Shown here: positions 29,371 through 42,987 of the stretch, piece by piece
Layout of the letters: every line of letters begins with the position of its first letter
Position numbering within the stretch: the first letter of the stretch is position 1
DNA from: Alphaproteobacteria bacterium
Lineage (GTDB): Bacteria; Pseudomonadota; Alphaproteobacteria; UBA8366; Aestuariispiraceae
Reading direction: 5' to 3'
DNA: 64,000 nt
Assembly: GCA_030065235.1 (NCBI GenBank)
Contig: JASJDC010000001.1
Location: forward strand, 372,001 to 436,000
The notes under the pieces: generated by a model
Databases searched by the model: none
Told to the model about the DNA's origin: nothing
Seen by the model: only the letters and a program-made list of their open reading frames with translations
Translations under genes and position numbers: made by a program

Positions 29371-30894
29371 CTAATTCGCGCCGATCGAGAAACGCACCGC
29401 TTCTTCGGCCGCGCGCACCAAAGCCTTGGCCTTGGCGACGCATTCGCGGTGCTCGCTCATCGGATCGCTATCATAGACCACACCGGCCCCGGCCTGAATG
29501 ATCATCCTGCGATCATGAACTATGGCGGTGCGCAAGGCGATGCAGGTGTCCATCGCGCCGTTGGCGCCGAAATAGCCGATGCAGCCGCCATAGACCCCGC
29601 GCCGGTCCGGCTCCAACTCGTCGATGATCTCCATCGCCCGCACCTTCGGCGCGCCGGAAACGGTGCCCGCCGGGAAGCCCGCCATCAGCGCTTCGATGGC
29701 GTCGACGCCGTCCTTAACGGCGCCTTCAACGTTCGAGACGATATGCATGACGTGGCTGTAATACTCGACGATATTGCGTTCGGTGACGGAGACGCTGCCG
29801 ATCTTGGCGACCCGGCCGACATCGTTCCGTCCCAAATCCAGCAACATAAGATGCTCCGCCAACTCTTTGGGATCGTTCAACAAACTCTCTTCATTCGCCT
29901 TATCTTCGACGGCAGTGGCGCCACGCGGCCGTGTACCTGCGATCGGCCGGATCGTGACGATCCCGTCACGCAAGCGGACCAGGATCTCTGGACTCGATCC
30001 GACGATGGAGAAATCGCCGGAGCCAAATCCGCCGAAATCCAAGAAGAACAGGAAAGGCGAGGGGTTCGTGCGCCGGAGCGCTCGGTAGAGCGAGAATGGC
30101 GGCAAGGTGAAGGGCGTCTCGAACCGCTGGCTCAGGACCACCTGGAACACATCGCCGGCGCGGACATATTCCTTGCCGCGCTCGACCATATGGACATAGT
30201 CGTTCGGGCTCATATTGCTGACCGGTTCCGGTAGGTCTTCTATCGAGGCGCGGAGCGAGGCGTCATGCGGCACAGCGCGCTCCAGCGCCGACTTCGCCGC
30301 ATCGATCCGCGACAGCGCGCCATCATAAGCGTCGCCGCTTGAGATCGCCGGGTTGGGTCGGACCGGGGTGACGATGGTGATCACATCCTCGATCGTATCG
30401 AAGACCGCGATCACCGTTGGGCGCATATAGACGCCGTCGGGCAGGGGCAGCGCTTTCGGATTGGCGTCGGGCAGCGTCTCGACCAATCGCACCGTGTCAT
30501 AGCCCATATAGCCGAAGAGGCCCGCGGCCATCGGCGGCAGGTCTTCAGGCAAATCAATCCGCGATTCGGCAAAGACCGCGCGCAAACTGTCCAGGGTCGG
30601 CTCGGGGCAGGTCTCAAACCGGTCGAGCCGATCGAGCGCCCGCCGATTGATCTCCGCCCGGTCGCCGTCGCAGCGCCAGATCAAGTCCGGTTTGACGCCG
30701 ATAAAGGAATAGCGGTTCCGAACCGCGCCGCCTTCGACCGATTCGAGCAGGAAGGCGTTCGGCTTGCCGCCCGCCAATTTCAGATAGGCCGAAACCGGCG
30801 TTTCCAAGTCGGCCACGATGCGCGTCCAAACGACCTGGGCGCGGCCCGCCTCGTATTCGGCCTGGAACGCGTCAATTTCTGGACTAATTTGCAA
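29371..30894 (-). CDS. trpE: Anthranilate synthase component I
   Basis: Makes anthranilate from chorismate, the first committed step to tryptophan. The allosteric motif LLES (FLLESVEGGAVRNRYSFIG), the block LLDLGRNDVGRVAKIG and the active-site stretch GTVSGAPKVRAMEIIDELEP are present. I take TTG 30894 as start: GAGG lies five bases upstream and the family N-terminus (QISPEIDAFQ) follows. No ATG fits. The product has 507 residues. It sits 62 bases after ppiD and is not fused to trpG. Confidence 0.94.
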   Translation of the reverse strand: MQISPEIDAFQAEYEAGRAQVVWTRIVADLETPVSAYLKLAGGKPNAFLLESVEGGAVRNRYSFIGVKPDLIWRCDGDRAEINRRALDRLDRFETCPEPTLDSLRAVFAESRIDLPEDLPPMAAGLFGYMGYDTVRLVETLPDANPKALPLPDGVYMRPTVIAVFDTIEDVITIVTPVRPNPAISSGDAYDGALSRIDAAKSALERAVPHDASLRASIEDLPEPVSNMSPNDYVHMVERGKEYVRAGDVFQVVLSQRFETPFTLPPFSLYRALRRTNPSPFLFFLDFGGFGSGDFSIVGSSPEILVRLRDGIVTIRPIAGTRPRGATAVEDKANEESLLNDPKELAEHLMLLDLGRNDVGRVAKIGSVSVTERNIVEYYSHVMHIVSNVEGAVKDGVDAIEALMAGFPAGTVSGAPKVRAMEIIDELEPDRRGVYGGCIGYFGANGAMDTCIALRTAIVHDRRMIIQAGAGVVYDSDPMSEHRECVAKAKALVRAAEEAVRFSIGAN

Positions 30895-30956
30895 GGCCGC
30901 CTCACTCCAACGCTTGCCGACGACGCCCGACCGCTCATCCGAATGGGGCGGCGGGG

Positions 30957-32825
30957 TCAGTAGACCAGATCGACCGCTTCCTGGTTGACCGTGACCGAGT
31001 ATTCGTCCTGCAACGCCCGCCGCAATTGCGCAACGAGATCGATGCTGAGGCCGATGGCGAGTTGCTGACCGAACGCATCGACCGCCTCGTCGCGCGCGGC
31101 GCCGGCGGCCGCCTCTTCTGCTGCGCGCACTTGGGCGACGACATAGCCGTCCTGCGCGCGCTCCACCAGGACGGCGCCGTCTTCGACCTCGAACAATTGG
31201 TCGCGGATCGCCAAGGGCAGGGCGCCGCCGCCGCTGCGCCGGGTGATATCGCCGACATTCGACCAAGTATAACCGTCGGCGGCGGCGATGGTCTCGACGC
31301 TCTCCCCATTCTCGAGACGCGACACAACCGCATCGACCTCGGCCTGCGTTCGTTCGAACCGATAATCGACTTGCCAGGCCTCAGCCACTGCGTCTGTGAT
31401 CTCGCTGAGGGCGGGAATGCGGCTATCAATGATCTCATCGAGGCGGACGACGAAATAGCCGTCCGTACGCGTCTCTTCCAACAGGCTCTCGTCGCCCGGG
31501 TCGAGATCATACAGGACTCGCAGGAAGGATCCCGGATCGGACAGCCCGATTGGCGCGCCGCTCTCCAACAGGCCGGTCTGGTCCACCACCGCCGTCTCGG
31601 CCGTCAGATCCAGCGCAGCGGCCGCTTCCTCGAGCGTCGCGCCGCCGCCCAGCTGATCGTCTAGATCGGTGGACAGCCGGAAAACGTCTTCGATGGCCTG
31701 ATCGGCGGCGAGGTCGGCGCGGATTCGCTCTCGCACCTCATCGAGCGATTGCACGCCGCCGGGTTCGATGGAGACAGCCTGCACAACGAACCAGCCGAAC
31801 AGGCCTTCCTGCGGTTCAGAGACCTCGCCGGGACCCAGGGCGAAGGCCGCTTCGGCGACCGCTTCGTCGGCGATGGCGTCACGCGACAGCATGCCCAGCG
31901 AGACGGTTTCCGCGTCGGCGCCCACCAGATCTTCTGCCACCGCGACGAAATCCTCACCGTTGCGCGTGCGCTCCACGGCGCTACGGGCGGTCTCCTCATC
32001 GGGCGCCAGTAGCTGTCGGATCTCGCGACGCTCGACCTGGGTGAACTCGGCGATCCTGGCGTCATAAGCCGCGGCGATCACGGACTCGTCGATCTCGATG
32101 GAATCGCGCAGGTCCGCGAATTCAAGCGAGACATAGGTGGCGCGGCGATATTCCGGCCGGCGGAACTCTTCTTGATTCTCAGTGTAGTACGCCTCAACCG
32201 CAATGGCGTCGGGCGTCGGAGCGGCCATGTCCGGATCGACCGGAACAATCAGTGCGTCCGCCGTGCGGGTTTCGTTGCGCCAATCATAGAGGCGTTGGGT
32301 CATCGCGGCGGGCGAAGCTGCGCCGGCGATTACCGAGGTCAGCAATTGGTTGCGCGCCACTTCTTCCCGAATGCGGGCGACGAAAACTTCCTCAGATTGA
32401 CCGGTCGCCGCCAGAAAGGCGTCATAGCGGCCGCGGTCGAACGCGCCCGTAATCTCACTGCGGAAAGCCGGATCGCTCTGAATGCGTTGAACGACCGCCT
32501 GGGCGCCCGCCGTAAGTCCCAAGGATGCGGCATGTTGGTCGATCAGCGCCTCGGCCACCAAGCCGTCCAGGACACTGTTCGCAACGCCGAGGCTGCGCGC
32601 CTGGTCGGGATTGAGCCCGAGCTGCAGGACCTGTTCGCGATAAGCGCCGCTCAGCGACTGGACCGATACTTCGCGGTCGCCGACATAGGCGGCTGTGTTG
32701 CCCGGATGATCGCCGCTCGAGACATAGTCCGCCAAGCCCCAGGCCCCGAAACTGAGAATCAGGATGCCGAAGAGGAAAATCTTGGCGAAGGTCGTTCCCG
32801 CCATCTTGCGCATCGCGCTGAGCAT
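30957..32825 (-). CDS. ppiD: SurA N-terminal/PpiD-type peptidylprolyl isomerase
   Basis: Membrane-anchored periplasmic folding factor at the Sec exit. The product has 622 residues: a short cytoplasmic N-terminus, one transmembrane segment at about 15-35 (FAKIFLFGILILSFGAWGL), a SurA-like chaperone region, and a parvulin domain near 270-360 (VSLGMLSRDAIADEAVAEAA). A second chaperone-like segment follows. ATG 32825 has GGGAGA upstream. The order ppiD-trpE on one strand and tpiA-secG divergent is known from related genomes. Confidence 0.92.
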   Translation of the reverse strand: MLSAMRKMAGTTFAKIFLFGILILSFGAWGLADYVSSGDHPGNTAAYVGDREVSVQSLSGAYREQVLQLGLNPDQARSLGVANSVLDGLVAEALIDQHAASLGLTAGAQAVVQRIQSDPAFRSEITGAFDRGRYDAFLAATGQSEEVFVARIREEVARNQLLTSVIAGAASPAAMTQRLYDWRNETRTADALIVPVDPDMAAPTPDAIAVEAYYTENQEEFRRPEYRRATYVSLEFADLRDSIEIDESVIAAAYDARIAEFTQVERREIRQLLAPDEETARSAVERTRNGEDFVAVAEDLVGADAETVSLGMLSRDAIADEAVAEAAFALGPGEVSEPQEGLFGWFVVQAVSIEPGGVQSLDEVRERIRADLAADQAIEDVFRLSTDLDDQLGGGATLEEAAAALDLTAETAVVDQTGLLESGAPIGLSDPGSFLRVLYDLDPGDESLLEETRTDGYFVVRLDEIIDSRIPALSEITDAVAEAWQVDYRFERTQAEVDAVVSRLENGESVETIAAADGYTWSNVGDITRRSGGGALPLAIRDQLFEVEDGAVLVERAQDGYVVAQVRAAEEAAAGAARDEAVDAFGQQLAIGLSIDLVAQLRRALQDEYSVTVNQEAVDLVY

Positions 32826-33041
32826 TCACAGTCTCCCGCGTCGTTAGACGCCCGAAATCTTGGATTTATTGGCAGGTGATATGTTCCGTCTGGCCCGGGT
32901 TCGCAACCGAAATTGACGGGCCGCGCTTCTCAGACCAGCCCCTTTCTCCATCGGGACCCGCGTGCTACGCCGCCACCTGATTGAACAAGACGCGGCGGCG
33001 GCGCGATCGCCAAAGCGCGCCTTGGGCGGAGGAATAGAACG

Positions 33042-33809
33042 ATGGCCGCGCGAAAACCCCTGGTGGCGGGCAATTGGAAGATGAACGGGCTGATGTCCTC
33101 GGGTCCGAACCTGGCCGCTCAGATTGCCGAGCGCGCCGAGACCGGCATGGTGGATGTGGTTCTGTGCCCGCCTTTCACCCTGACCGCCGCCATCGCCGAG
33201 GCGTTGAAAGGCTCAGGCGTGTTCGTGGGCGCTCAGGACTGCCATTACGAAGCCGACGGCGCCTATACCGGCGATATCAGCCCGGTCATGCTGAAGGAGA
33301 TCGGCGTCAGCCACGTGATTCTCGGCCATAGCGAGCGCCGGGCCTATCACGGGGAGCCTGATGAAGAAGTGAAGGCGAAGGCCGAAGCGGCGCATGCGGC
33401 CGGTCTAACGGCGATCATCTGCGTCGGCGAGACCGAAGCGCAGCGCGACGCCGGCGAGACATTGTCGTTCCTCTCGACCCAGCTCTACAATTCGGTCCCG
33501 GCAGGCGCCGACGCCGAGAACACCGTGATCGCCTATGAGCCGGTCTGGGCCATCGGCACCGGCCGCACCGCGACACCGGACCAGGCGGAGGAAGCGCAGG
33601 ACCATATCCGCAACTTCGGCATGGCGACCTTCGGCGCCGGTTTCAAATCCGTACGTATTCTCTATGGCGGATCCATGAAGCCCGGCAATGCGGCCGAACT
33701 GATGGCGCAACCGGCCATCGACGGCGGCTTGATCGGCGGCGCCAGTCTGAAGGCGGAGGATTTCCTGGCCATTGTCGCGGCCGCCGCTTCCTCATCAGCG
33801 GCGGACTGA
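33042..33809 (+). CDS. tpiA: Triosephosphate isomerase
   Basis: Interconverts DHAP and glyceraldehyde 3-phosphate. The active-site residues are seen in GNWKMNG (Lys), ILGHSERR (His) and AYEPVWAIGTGRTA (Glu). The product has 255 residues. ATG follows GGAGG at a good distance. It is divergent from ppiD across about 215 bases in which I see no confident promoter. Confidence 0.98.
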   Translation: MAARKPLVAGNWKMNGLMSSGPNLAAQIAERAETGMVDVVLCPPFTLTAAIAEALKGSGVFVGAQDCHYEADGAYTGDISPVMLKEIGVSHVILGHSERRAYHGEPDEEVKAKAEAAHAAGLTAIICVGETEAQRDAGETLSFLSTQLYNSVPAGADAENTVIAYEPVWAIGTGRTATPDQAEEAQDHIRNFGMATFGAGFKSVRILYGGSMKPGNAAELMAQPAIDGGLIGGASLKAEDFLAIVAAAASSSAAD

Positions 33810-33997
33810 AGGTCCCTCAGCGGCTAGGACCGAAATGTGTCGGATCGGTCTGGTCAAGCGGGCGCGGCTTCTGTAGAACCCCGCGCTGTCGATGCGGCGG
33901 TCCGCGGCGGCCTTTGAATTGCGGTCGACCAAACCCAGATAGTGGTTTCCAAAGACCGGCGCGCGGTCCTTGCGGAAGCCCAGAAGCGAAACTGATC

Positions 33998-34345
33998 ATG
34001 GAAAATATCGTTCTCCTCGTCCATTTGTTCCTCGCCATCGGTCTGGTCGTCGTCGTGCTGCTTCAGCGCAGCGAAGGCGGCGCCCTCGGAATCGGGGGCG
34101 GTGGCGGCGGAGGCGGCGGCGCGGGCGGGATGTTCAGCGCACGCGGGGCGGCGAACGCCTTGACCCGAACCACAGCCATCCTGGCGATCTGCTTCATGTG
34201 CACCAGCCTGACGTTGGCGATACTGGCCGGGAACAGGACCGGCGGGACCTCGATCCTCGATCAGGCGCCGGCGGCGCAAACCGCGCCCGCCCCGGCGCCG
34301 GTGCAGACCGATCCCGACGAACCGGTCGTACCGCTGTCTCAGTAG
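33998..34345 (+). CDS. secG: Protein-export membrane protein SecG
   Basis: Small subunit of the SecYEG translocon. The 115 residues give two membrane helices: about 3-22 (NIVLLVHLFLAIGLVVVVLL) and 53-73 (LTRTTAILAICFMCTSLTL). Between them is the family motif QRSEGGALGIGGG. The loop runs into nine consecutive glycines, longer than usual. A Pro/Ala-rich C-terminal tail follows. ATG 33998 begins the family match; upstream open codons are not SecG-like. Confidence 0.95.
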   Translation: MENIVLLVHLFLAIGLVVVVLLQRSEGGALGIGGGGGGGGGAGGMFSARGAANALTRTTAILAICFMCTSLTLAILAGNRTGGTSILDQAPAAQTAPAPAPVQTDPDEPVVPLSQ

Positions 34346-34377
34346 CGCCGAACCGCAATCCTAAGCCCTTTTATCCG

Positions 34378-34396
34378 TCCGGGTGCCCCCGGATTT
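34378..34396 (+). terminator. Candidate terminator after secG
   Basis: TCCGGG (34378-34383) pairs with CCCGGA (34388-34393) around TGCC, followed by only TTT. It is a short stem with a short T-run 33 bases after secG, so it is a weak terminator at best. Confidence 0.4.
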
Positions 34397-34485
34397 CCAA
34401 GGCTGGTCGCGCGCGGCCCGAATAATTCCGCCCAAGGCGCATTTTCTATTCGCTCCGGCGATGGAAATGGATAGTGTCTAGGTCC

Positions 34486-36129
34486 ATGTCGGCTCGATTC
34501 ATATTTGTCACTGGCGGCGTGGTCTCTTCTCTCGGCAAGGGCTTGGCCTCGGCTTCTCTCGGCGCGTTGTTGCAGGCGCGCGGCCATAAGGTGCGTCTGC
34601 GCAAGCTCGACCCTTATCTCAATGTCGATCCCGGGACGATGAGCCCGTATCAGCATGGCGAGTGTTTCGTCACGGACGACGGGGCCGAGACCGATCTGGA
34701 CCTCGGGCATTATGAGCGTTTCACCGGCGTCTCGGCGCGGCAGAGCGACAATGTCACGACCGGCCGGATCTATTCCGACGTCATCGCGCGCGAACGGCGC
34801 GGCGACTATCTGGGCGGCACGGTCCAGGTCATCCCGCATGTCACCGACGCAATCCGCGATTTCGTGCTGAGCGACCTGAGCGACGAAGAGTTCGTGATCT
34901 GCGAAATCGGCGGCACGGTTGGCGATATCGAAGGCCTGCCGTTCCTCGAGGCGATTCGGCAGTTGGGGAACGAGTTGGGCCGGGCGCGCACCTGTTACAT
35001 CCACTGCACCTTGCTGCCTTATGTCGGGGCGGCGGGTGAATTGAAGACAAAACCGACCCAGCATTCGGTCAAGGAACTGCTGTCCGTCGGGATTCAGCCC
35101 GACATCCTGCTCTGCCGCGCCGATCGCGACATTCCGAAGAACGAGCGGCGCAAGATCGCGCTGTTCTGCAACGTCAAGGAAGGCCGCGTCATTCCGGCGC
35201 TGGATGTCGATACGATCTATGACGTCCCCAACGCCTATCACAGGGAAGGACTCGACACAGAACTGCTGCGCTATTTCGGCCTTCTCGGCGAGGATGATGA
35301 CGGAGATGTCGATCTGTCGCGCTGGCACGATATTGCGCATCGGGTGAGGGCGCCCGAAGGCGAGGTCACAATCGCGATCGTCGGAAAATACACGGTCCTG
35401 CTCGACGCCTATAAATCCCTGAACGAGGCGCTGACCCACGGCGGCATCGCGAACAATGTCCGGGTCAACCTGAAATGGATCGAGTCGGAGGTTTTCGAAT
35501 CCGCCGATCCGGCCCCGCATCTGGAAGGCGTTGACGGCGTGTTGGTGCCGGGCGGCTTCGGCGAGCGCGGCTCGGAAGGCAAGATCAAGGCGGTCACTTT
35601 CGCCCGCGAACGCAAGGTGCCCTATTTCGGCATCTGCCTGGGCATGCAAATGGCGGTGATCGAAGCGGCGCGGAACATCGCCGGGATCGACCACGCCAGT
35701 TCGACCGAGTTCGGCCCGACGCCGGAGCCGGTGGTGGGCCTGCTGACCGAGTGGATGAAAGGGAACCAGCTGGAAAAGCGCGGAATCACCGGCGATATGG
35801 GCGGCACGATGCGGCTCGGCGCCTATCCGGCGCATCTCAAACCCGGCAGTCTGGTCTCTCAGATTTACGGCGGCGCAACCGAGATTAAGGAAAGGCACCG
35901 CCATCGGTACGAGGTGAACGCCGCCTACAAAGACCGGCTGGAGCAGGCGGGCATGGTGTTTTCCGGCATGTCGCCCGATGGCGAACTCCCAGAGATTGTG
36001 GAATTTCCGGATCATCCCTGGTTCGTCGGCGTGCAATACCATCCGGAGCTGAAGTCGAAACCGTTCGACCCGCACCCGCTCTTCGCCAGCTTCGTCGCCG
36101 CCGCGGTTCAGCAATCCCGTCTGGTTTAG
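34486..36129 (+). CDS. pyrG: CTP synthase
   Basis: Makes CTP from UTP with glutamine or ammonia. The N-terminal synthetase domain starts with [16 protein letters not shown]. The C-terminal glutaminase domain has its Cys in [13 protein letters not shown] and the His/Glu in [12 protein letters not shown]. The ATG at 34486 is chosen; an in-frame GTG four codons upstream is possible. Length 547. It lies between secG and kdsA, a common order. Confidence 0.98.
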   Translation: MSARFIFVTGGVVSSLGKGLASASLGALLQARGHKVRLRKLDPYLNVDPGTMSPYQHGECFVTDDGAETDLDLGHYERFTGVSARQSDNVTTGRIYSDVIARERRGDYLGGTVQVIPHVTDAIRDFVLSDLSDEEFVICEIGGTVGDIEGLPFLEAIRQLGNELGRARTCYIHCTLLPYVGAAGELKTKPTQHSVKELLSVGIQPDILLCRADRDIPKNERRKIALFCNVKEGRVIPALDVDTIYDVPNAYHREGLDTELLRYFGLLGEDDDGDVDLSRWHDIAHRVRAPEGEVTIAIVGKYTVLLDAYKSLNEALTHGGIANNVRVNLKWIESEVFESADPAPHLEGVDGVLVPGGFGERGSEGKIKAVTFARERKVPYFGICLGMQMAVIEAARNIAGIDHASSTEFGPTPEPVVGLLTEWMKGNQLEKRGITGDMGGTMRLGAYPAHLKPGSLVSQIYGGATEIKERHRHRYEVNAAYKDRLEQAGMVFSGMSPDGELPEIVEFPDHPWFVGVQYHPELKSKPFDPHPLFASFVAAAVQQSRLV

Positions 36130-36206
36130 CGCGTGCGCCCAAGGCGGCCCTTGGATAGACGCGCAGGGCGCGCTATAGACCGCCCGTCCCACTTTGGAGC
36201 CAAGCC

Positions 36207-38373
<2,167 letters not shown>

Positions 38374-38467
38374 GGCGAGACACGGGCCGCATGGGCTCCC
38401 TCCGGTTGCAGGCGCGGCAGATATTGCCCATTGACGGCGATCCCAGCCGCGTGATCCTGTCATCTGC

Positions 38468-38779
38468 ATGGCGGTAATGGACGAGATCAGAAGACGGTTC
38501 CGGCAAATCGCCGCGCCCGTGCTTGGCGCGGTGGTGCTGGCCTATTTTTGTTACCACACGGTTCAAGGCGACCGGGGCCTCTTGGCCTATCATCGGGTGT
38601 CGCAAGAAGTGGCGCGCGCGCAGACCGCCCTGGACGCGGTGCGTGAGGAACGGCTGCAGTTGGAGCATCGCGCCGGATTGCTGCGCGCCGACAGTCTCGA
38701 TCTCGACATGTTGGAGGAGCGCGCGCGCGCTCTGTTTAACCATGTTCATGCCGACGAGCTGTTGATCTACGAGAATTAG
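38468..38779 (+). CDS. ftsB: Septum formation initiator family protein (FtsB/DivIC)
   Basis: Small bitopic cell-division protein of the FtsB/DivIC family, which bridges FtsL and FtsQ at the septum. The 103 residues give a short cytoplasmic N-terminus, one membrane helix at about 14-31 (APVLGAVVLAYFCYHTV), a coiled-coil region at about 40-70 and a family C-terminus (LDLDMLEERARALFN). The position after eno is conserved widely in proteobacteria. Confidence 0.9.
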   Translation: MAVMDEIRRRFRQIAAPVLGAVVLAYFCYHTVQGDRGLLAYHRVSQEVARAQTALDAVREERLQLEHRAGLLRADSLDLDMLEERARALFNHVHADELLIYEN

Positions 38780-39072
38780 CGGCATAAGTCACCGAGAGGT
38801 GAATATAGGGTTATTCAGATTTTCCTTAACCCGATCAGTCGGTTGCGCCGACTCTGTCCAAATTGAGGATTTTGGGCCCTGCAAAAAATCCGCGCACACG
38901 GCTTGCCCCCCTTAAAGATACCGACTACCCAACCGGTCCGAGGCCGCTAAATCGCTTGGATTTCAGCCTCCGGACGAGCCGCCGCACCGTGTGATTCGGC
39001 GGCGGCTTATGCAGGAACAGGGTGCGCCGCGCGGGGTCAGACACGCCGCCCGGCCAATCGGGAGGGAAACGC
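38780..39072 (+). other. Leader/promoter region of the pdh operon
   Basis: This non-coding gap of 293 bases is the longest in the window. It holds three stem-loops: AGTCGG/CCGACT (38837-38853), an AT-rich GGATTTT/AAAATCC pair (38867-38891), and GCCGCCG/CGGCGGC (38978-39003), the last 70 bases before pdhA. None has a T-run. I could not pick a convincing -35/-10 pair. The ftsB transcript probably ends and pdh transcription starts here. Confidence 0.5.
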
Positions 39073-40119
39073 ATGGCGAAGTCGCCGGCCGCCGCGACGT
39101 CCAAAAAGGGCGCCGCGAAAAAGGCGCCGAGATCGAAATCGGCGAAACCGAATGTCGACGTCGATCAGCTGAAGCAAGACTACCGGATGATGCTGCTGAT
39201 CCGACGCTTCGAGGAGAAGGCGGGCCAGCTCTACGGCATGGGCCTGATCGGCGGCTTCTGCCATCTTTATATCGGTCAGGAAGCGGTCGTGACCGGAGTG
39301 CAAGGCTCGGCCACCGGCGATGACGGGGTGATCACCTCCTATCGCGATCATGGCCATATGCTGGCCTGCGGGCTCGACCCGAAAGGTGTCATGGCCGAAC
39401 TGACCGGGCGCGAAGGCGGCCTGTCGAAAGGCAAGGGCGGCTCGATGCACATGTTCTCGAAAGAGAAGAATTTCTATGGCGGTCACGGGATCGTCGGGGC
39501 GCAGGTGCCTTTGGGCGCCGGCATGGCCTTCGCCTATAAATATCGCGGCCAGGACCGGGTCAGTCTGACCTATATCGGCGACGGCGCGATGAACCAGGGC
39601 CAGGTCTATGAAAGCTTCAACATGGCGGCGCTCTGGAAACTGCCGGTCGTCTTTATCGTCGAGAACAACCAATACGCCATGGGCACCTCGGCTGAACGGC
39701 ATTCGGCGAGCGGCCTGTCCCTGTGCAATCGCGGCGCGTCCTATGGCATTCCGGGCGTCGAGGTCGACGGCATGGATGTCATGGCGGTGCGGGAGGCGGC
39801 CGCCGACGCGATCGCCCATTGCCGCGCCGGCAAGGGGCCGATCATCCTGGAGATGATGACCTACCGTTATCGCGGCCACTCGATGTCCGACCCGGCGAAA
39901 TATCGCAGCAAGGACGAAGTGAACGAGATGCGCAGCCAGCGCGACCCGATCGAGAGTGTCCGCAAAGTGCTTCTCGAGGGCGGTTATGCGACGGAGGAAG
40001 ATCTCAAGGCGGTCGACAAAGAAATCAAGGCGATCGTCGCGGAAGCCGCGGATTTCTCGCAGAAAAGCCCCGAGCCGGACCCGTCCGAGCTTTATACCGA
40101 CGTTCTTGTGGACGCCTGA
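39073..40119 (+). CDS. pdhA: Pyruvate dehydrogenase E1 component, alpha subunit
   Basis: TPP-dependent decarboxylase half of the alpha2beta2 E1 enzyme. The TPP motif GDGAMNQGQVYESFNMAALW, with ENNQYAMGT following, is near residue 175. The phosphorylation-loop region of the family, YRGHSMSDPAKYR, is also present. The product has 348 residues, with about 30 Lys/Ala-rich residues at the N-terminus. ATG 39073 has GGAGGG upstream. First gene of pdhA-pdhB-pdhC-lpd. Confidence 0.97.
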   Translation: MAKSPAAATSKKGAAKKAPRSKSAKPNVDVDQLKQDYRMMLLIRRFEEKAGQLYGMGLIGGFCHLYIGQEAVVTGVQGSATGDDGVITSYRDHGHMLACGLDPKGVMAELTGREGGLSKGKGGSMHMFSKEKNFYGGHGIVGAQVPLGAGMAFAYKYRGQDRVSLTYIGDGAMNQGQVYESFNMAALWKLPVVFIVENNQYAMGTSAERHSASGLSLCNRGASYGIPGVEVDGMDVMAVREAAADAIAHCRAGKGPIILEMMTYRYRGHSMSDPAKYRSKDEVNEMRSQRDPIESVRKVLLEGGYATEEDLKAVDKEIKAIVAEAADFSQKSPEPDPSELYTDVLVDA

Positions 40120-40204
40120 CCCCCTTCGCCCGCGCCGCCCGAAAGCGGGCCGGCGCTGCGCGCGCTAGGCGATCCCCATCAGACACCCGACTAGGGAGGA
40201 ATTC

Positions 40205-41602
<1,398 letters not shown>

Positions 41603-41628
41603 CCGGCGCCGGAAGGGGAGGAAAGACC

Positions 41629-42963
41629 ATGCCCGTCAGTATCTTGATGCCGGCGCTGTCGCCGACGATGACCGAAGGCACGCTCGCCAAATGGTTGGTG
41701 AAGGAGGGCGATGAAATCTCGTCCGGCGACGTGATCGCCGAGATCGAAACCGATAAGGCCACGATGGAGGTCGAAGCGGTGGACGAGGGGGTCGTCGCCA
41801 AACTGGTCGTGGCCGAAGGCTCTGAGAATGTCGCGGTCAACGAGCTGATCGCGGTGCTCGCGGAAGATGGCGAGGATGTCGCGGAGGCGGCCGCGTCCGC
41901 CGATTCCGCGCCGGCGCCAGCCGCCCCAGCCGAAACCAAGGCGCCCGAACCGGCGCCAGCGGCCGCAGCCCCAGCAGCGAGCCCAACGCCTGCGCCAACT
42001 GCTGCGCCCGCCGCCGCGCCTGCACCGGCTCCCTCTGGCGGCCGTGTTTTCGCGTCTCCCTTGGCGCGCCGAATCGCGGCGGACGCCGGGGTTGAGATTT
42101 CGGCGATCGCGGGCTCAGGACCGCATGGCCGCATCGTAAAAGCCGACGTCGAAGCCTTTATCGCCGCGGGCGGCGCCAAGCCGGCGCCTGCGGCCGCGTC
42201 GAAAGCCGAGGCCAAACAAGCCAAAGCCGAACCCGCGCCGGCGCTGAGCCTCGACGATCCGATCTTCAAGCTGCTGCCTGAGTTCGAGGCGGTTTCGAAC
42301 AGCAACATGCGCAAGACCATCGCCCGGCGCCTGACCGATTCCGCGCGCGACATTCCGCATTTCACCCTGACGGTCGATGTCGAGATCGACGCATTGCTGG
42401 CCATGCGTAAACAGCTTAACGAGCGGGACGGGGCTGATTACAAGATTTCAGTCAACGATTTCATCATCAAGGCGACCGCGTTGGGTCTGACCCGCGTGCC
42501 CGACTGCAACGTCGCCTATACCGACGACGCGATCCTGAAGTTCAGCCGGGTCGATATGGCGATCGCGGTCGCCATCGAGGGCGGGCTGATCACGCCGATC
42601 ATCAAGGATTGCGCCTCCAAGGGTCTGGCGACGATCTCGAAAGAGGCGAAGGAACTGGCCGGCAAGGCGCGCGAGGGCAAATTGGCGCCGGAGGAATATC
42701 AGGGCGGCACCTTCACCATCTCGAACCTCGGCATGTTCGGGGTGAAGAGCTTTAACTCGATCATCAACCCGCCGCAGGCGGCGATCCTCTCGGTCGGCGC
42801 CGGCGAGCAGCGCGCGGTCGTCAAAGACGGCGCGCTCTCGATCGCGACGGTCTGCACCCTCAGTCTGGCGGTCGATCACCGTTGCATCGACGGGGCGGCG
42901 GGGGCCGCCTTAACCAAGGAACTGAAGGCGCTGATCGAAGATCCGATCGCGTTGATGCTGTAG
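41629..42963 (+). CDS. pdhC: Pyruvate dehydrogenase E2, dihydrolipoamide acetyltransferase
   Basis: Core of the pyruvate dehydrogenase complex; moves the acetyl group from lipoate to CoA. Domains: one lipoyl domain (1-80, Lys43), an Ala/Pro linker, a peripheral-subunit-binding domain near 140-175 ([15 protein letters not shown]), a second linker, and the catalytic domain from about 220. The active site [13 protein letters not shown] lies near residue 420. The product has 444 residues. GGGGAGGA precedes the ATG. Confidence 0.97.
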   Translation: MPVSILMPALSPTMTEGTLAKWLVKEGDEISSGDVIAEIETDKATMEVEAVDEGVVAKLVVAEGSENVAVNELIAVLAEDGEDVAEAAASADSAPAPAAPAETKAPEPAPAAAAPAASPTPAPTAAPAAAPAPAPSGGRVFASPLARRIAADAGVEISAIAGSGPHGRIVKADVEAFIAAGGAKPAPAAASKAEAKQAKAEPAPALSLDDPIFKLLPEFEAVSNSNMRKTIARRLTDSARDIPHFTLTVDVEIDALLAMRKQLNERDGADYKISVNDFIIKATALGLTRVPDCNVAYTDDAILKFSRVDMAIAVAIEGGLITPIIKDCASKGLATISKEAKELAGKAREGKLAPEEYQGGTFTISNLGMFGVKSFNSIINPPQAAILSVGAGEQRAVVKDGALSIATVCTLSLAVDHRCIDGAAGAALTKELKALIEDPIALML

Positions 42964-42987
42964 AGACCGGCGGGAGGCGAAATCATC

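Noticed and set aside
28585-30234. 549-codon open frame on the + strand over the deacetylase end, the flavoprotein gene and trpE
   Set aside because: It runs antisense to two clear - strand genes and out of frame with the deacetylase, with no recognisable motif.
30894-30956. Tryptophan attenuator or leader peptide before trpE
   Set aside because: The gap to ppiD is only 62 bases and contains no short ORF with tandem Trp codons and no alternative hairpins.
32826-33041. Divergent promoters between ppiD and tpiA
   Set aside because: TTGGAT/TATGTT and TTGACG-type words occur, but with spacers of 14 bases or without a matching -10, so I do not assign a promoter.
33810-33997. Possible tRNA gene between tpiA and secG
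   Set aside because: I looked because tRNA genes lie near secG in some bacteria, but found no acceptor stem, no T-arm GGTTCRA block and no CCA end.
34339-36192. 617-codon open frame on the - strand opposite pyrG
   Set aside because: pyrG on the + strand is unmistakable end to end. The antisense frame has no family motif and its His/Arg/Asp-rich composition is that of a GC-rich shadow frame.
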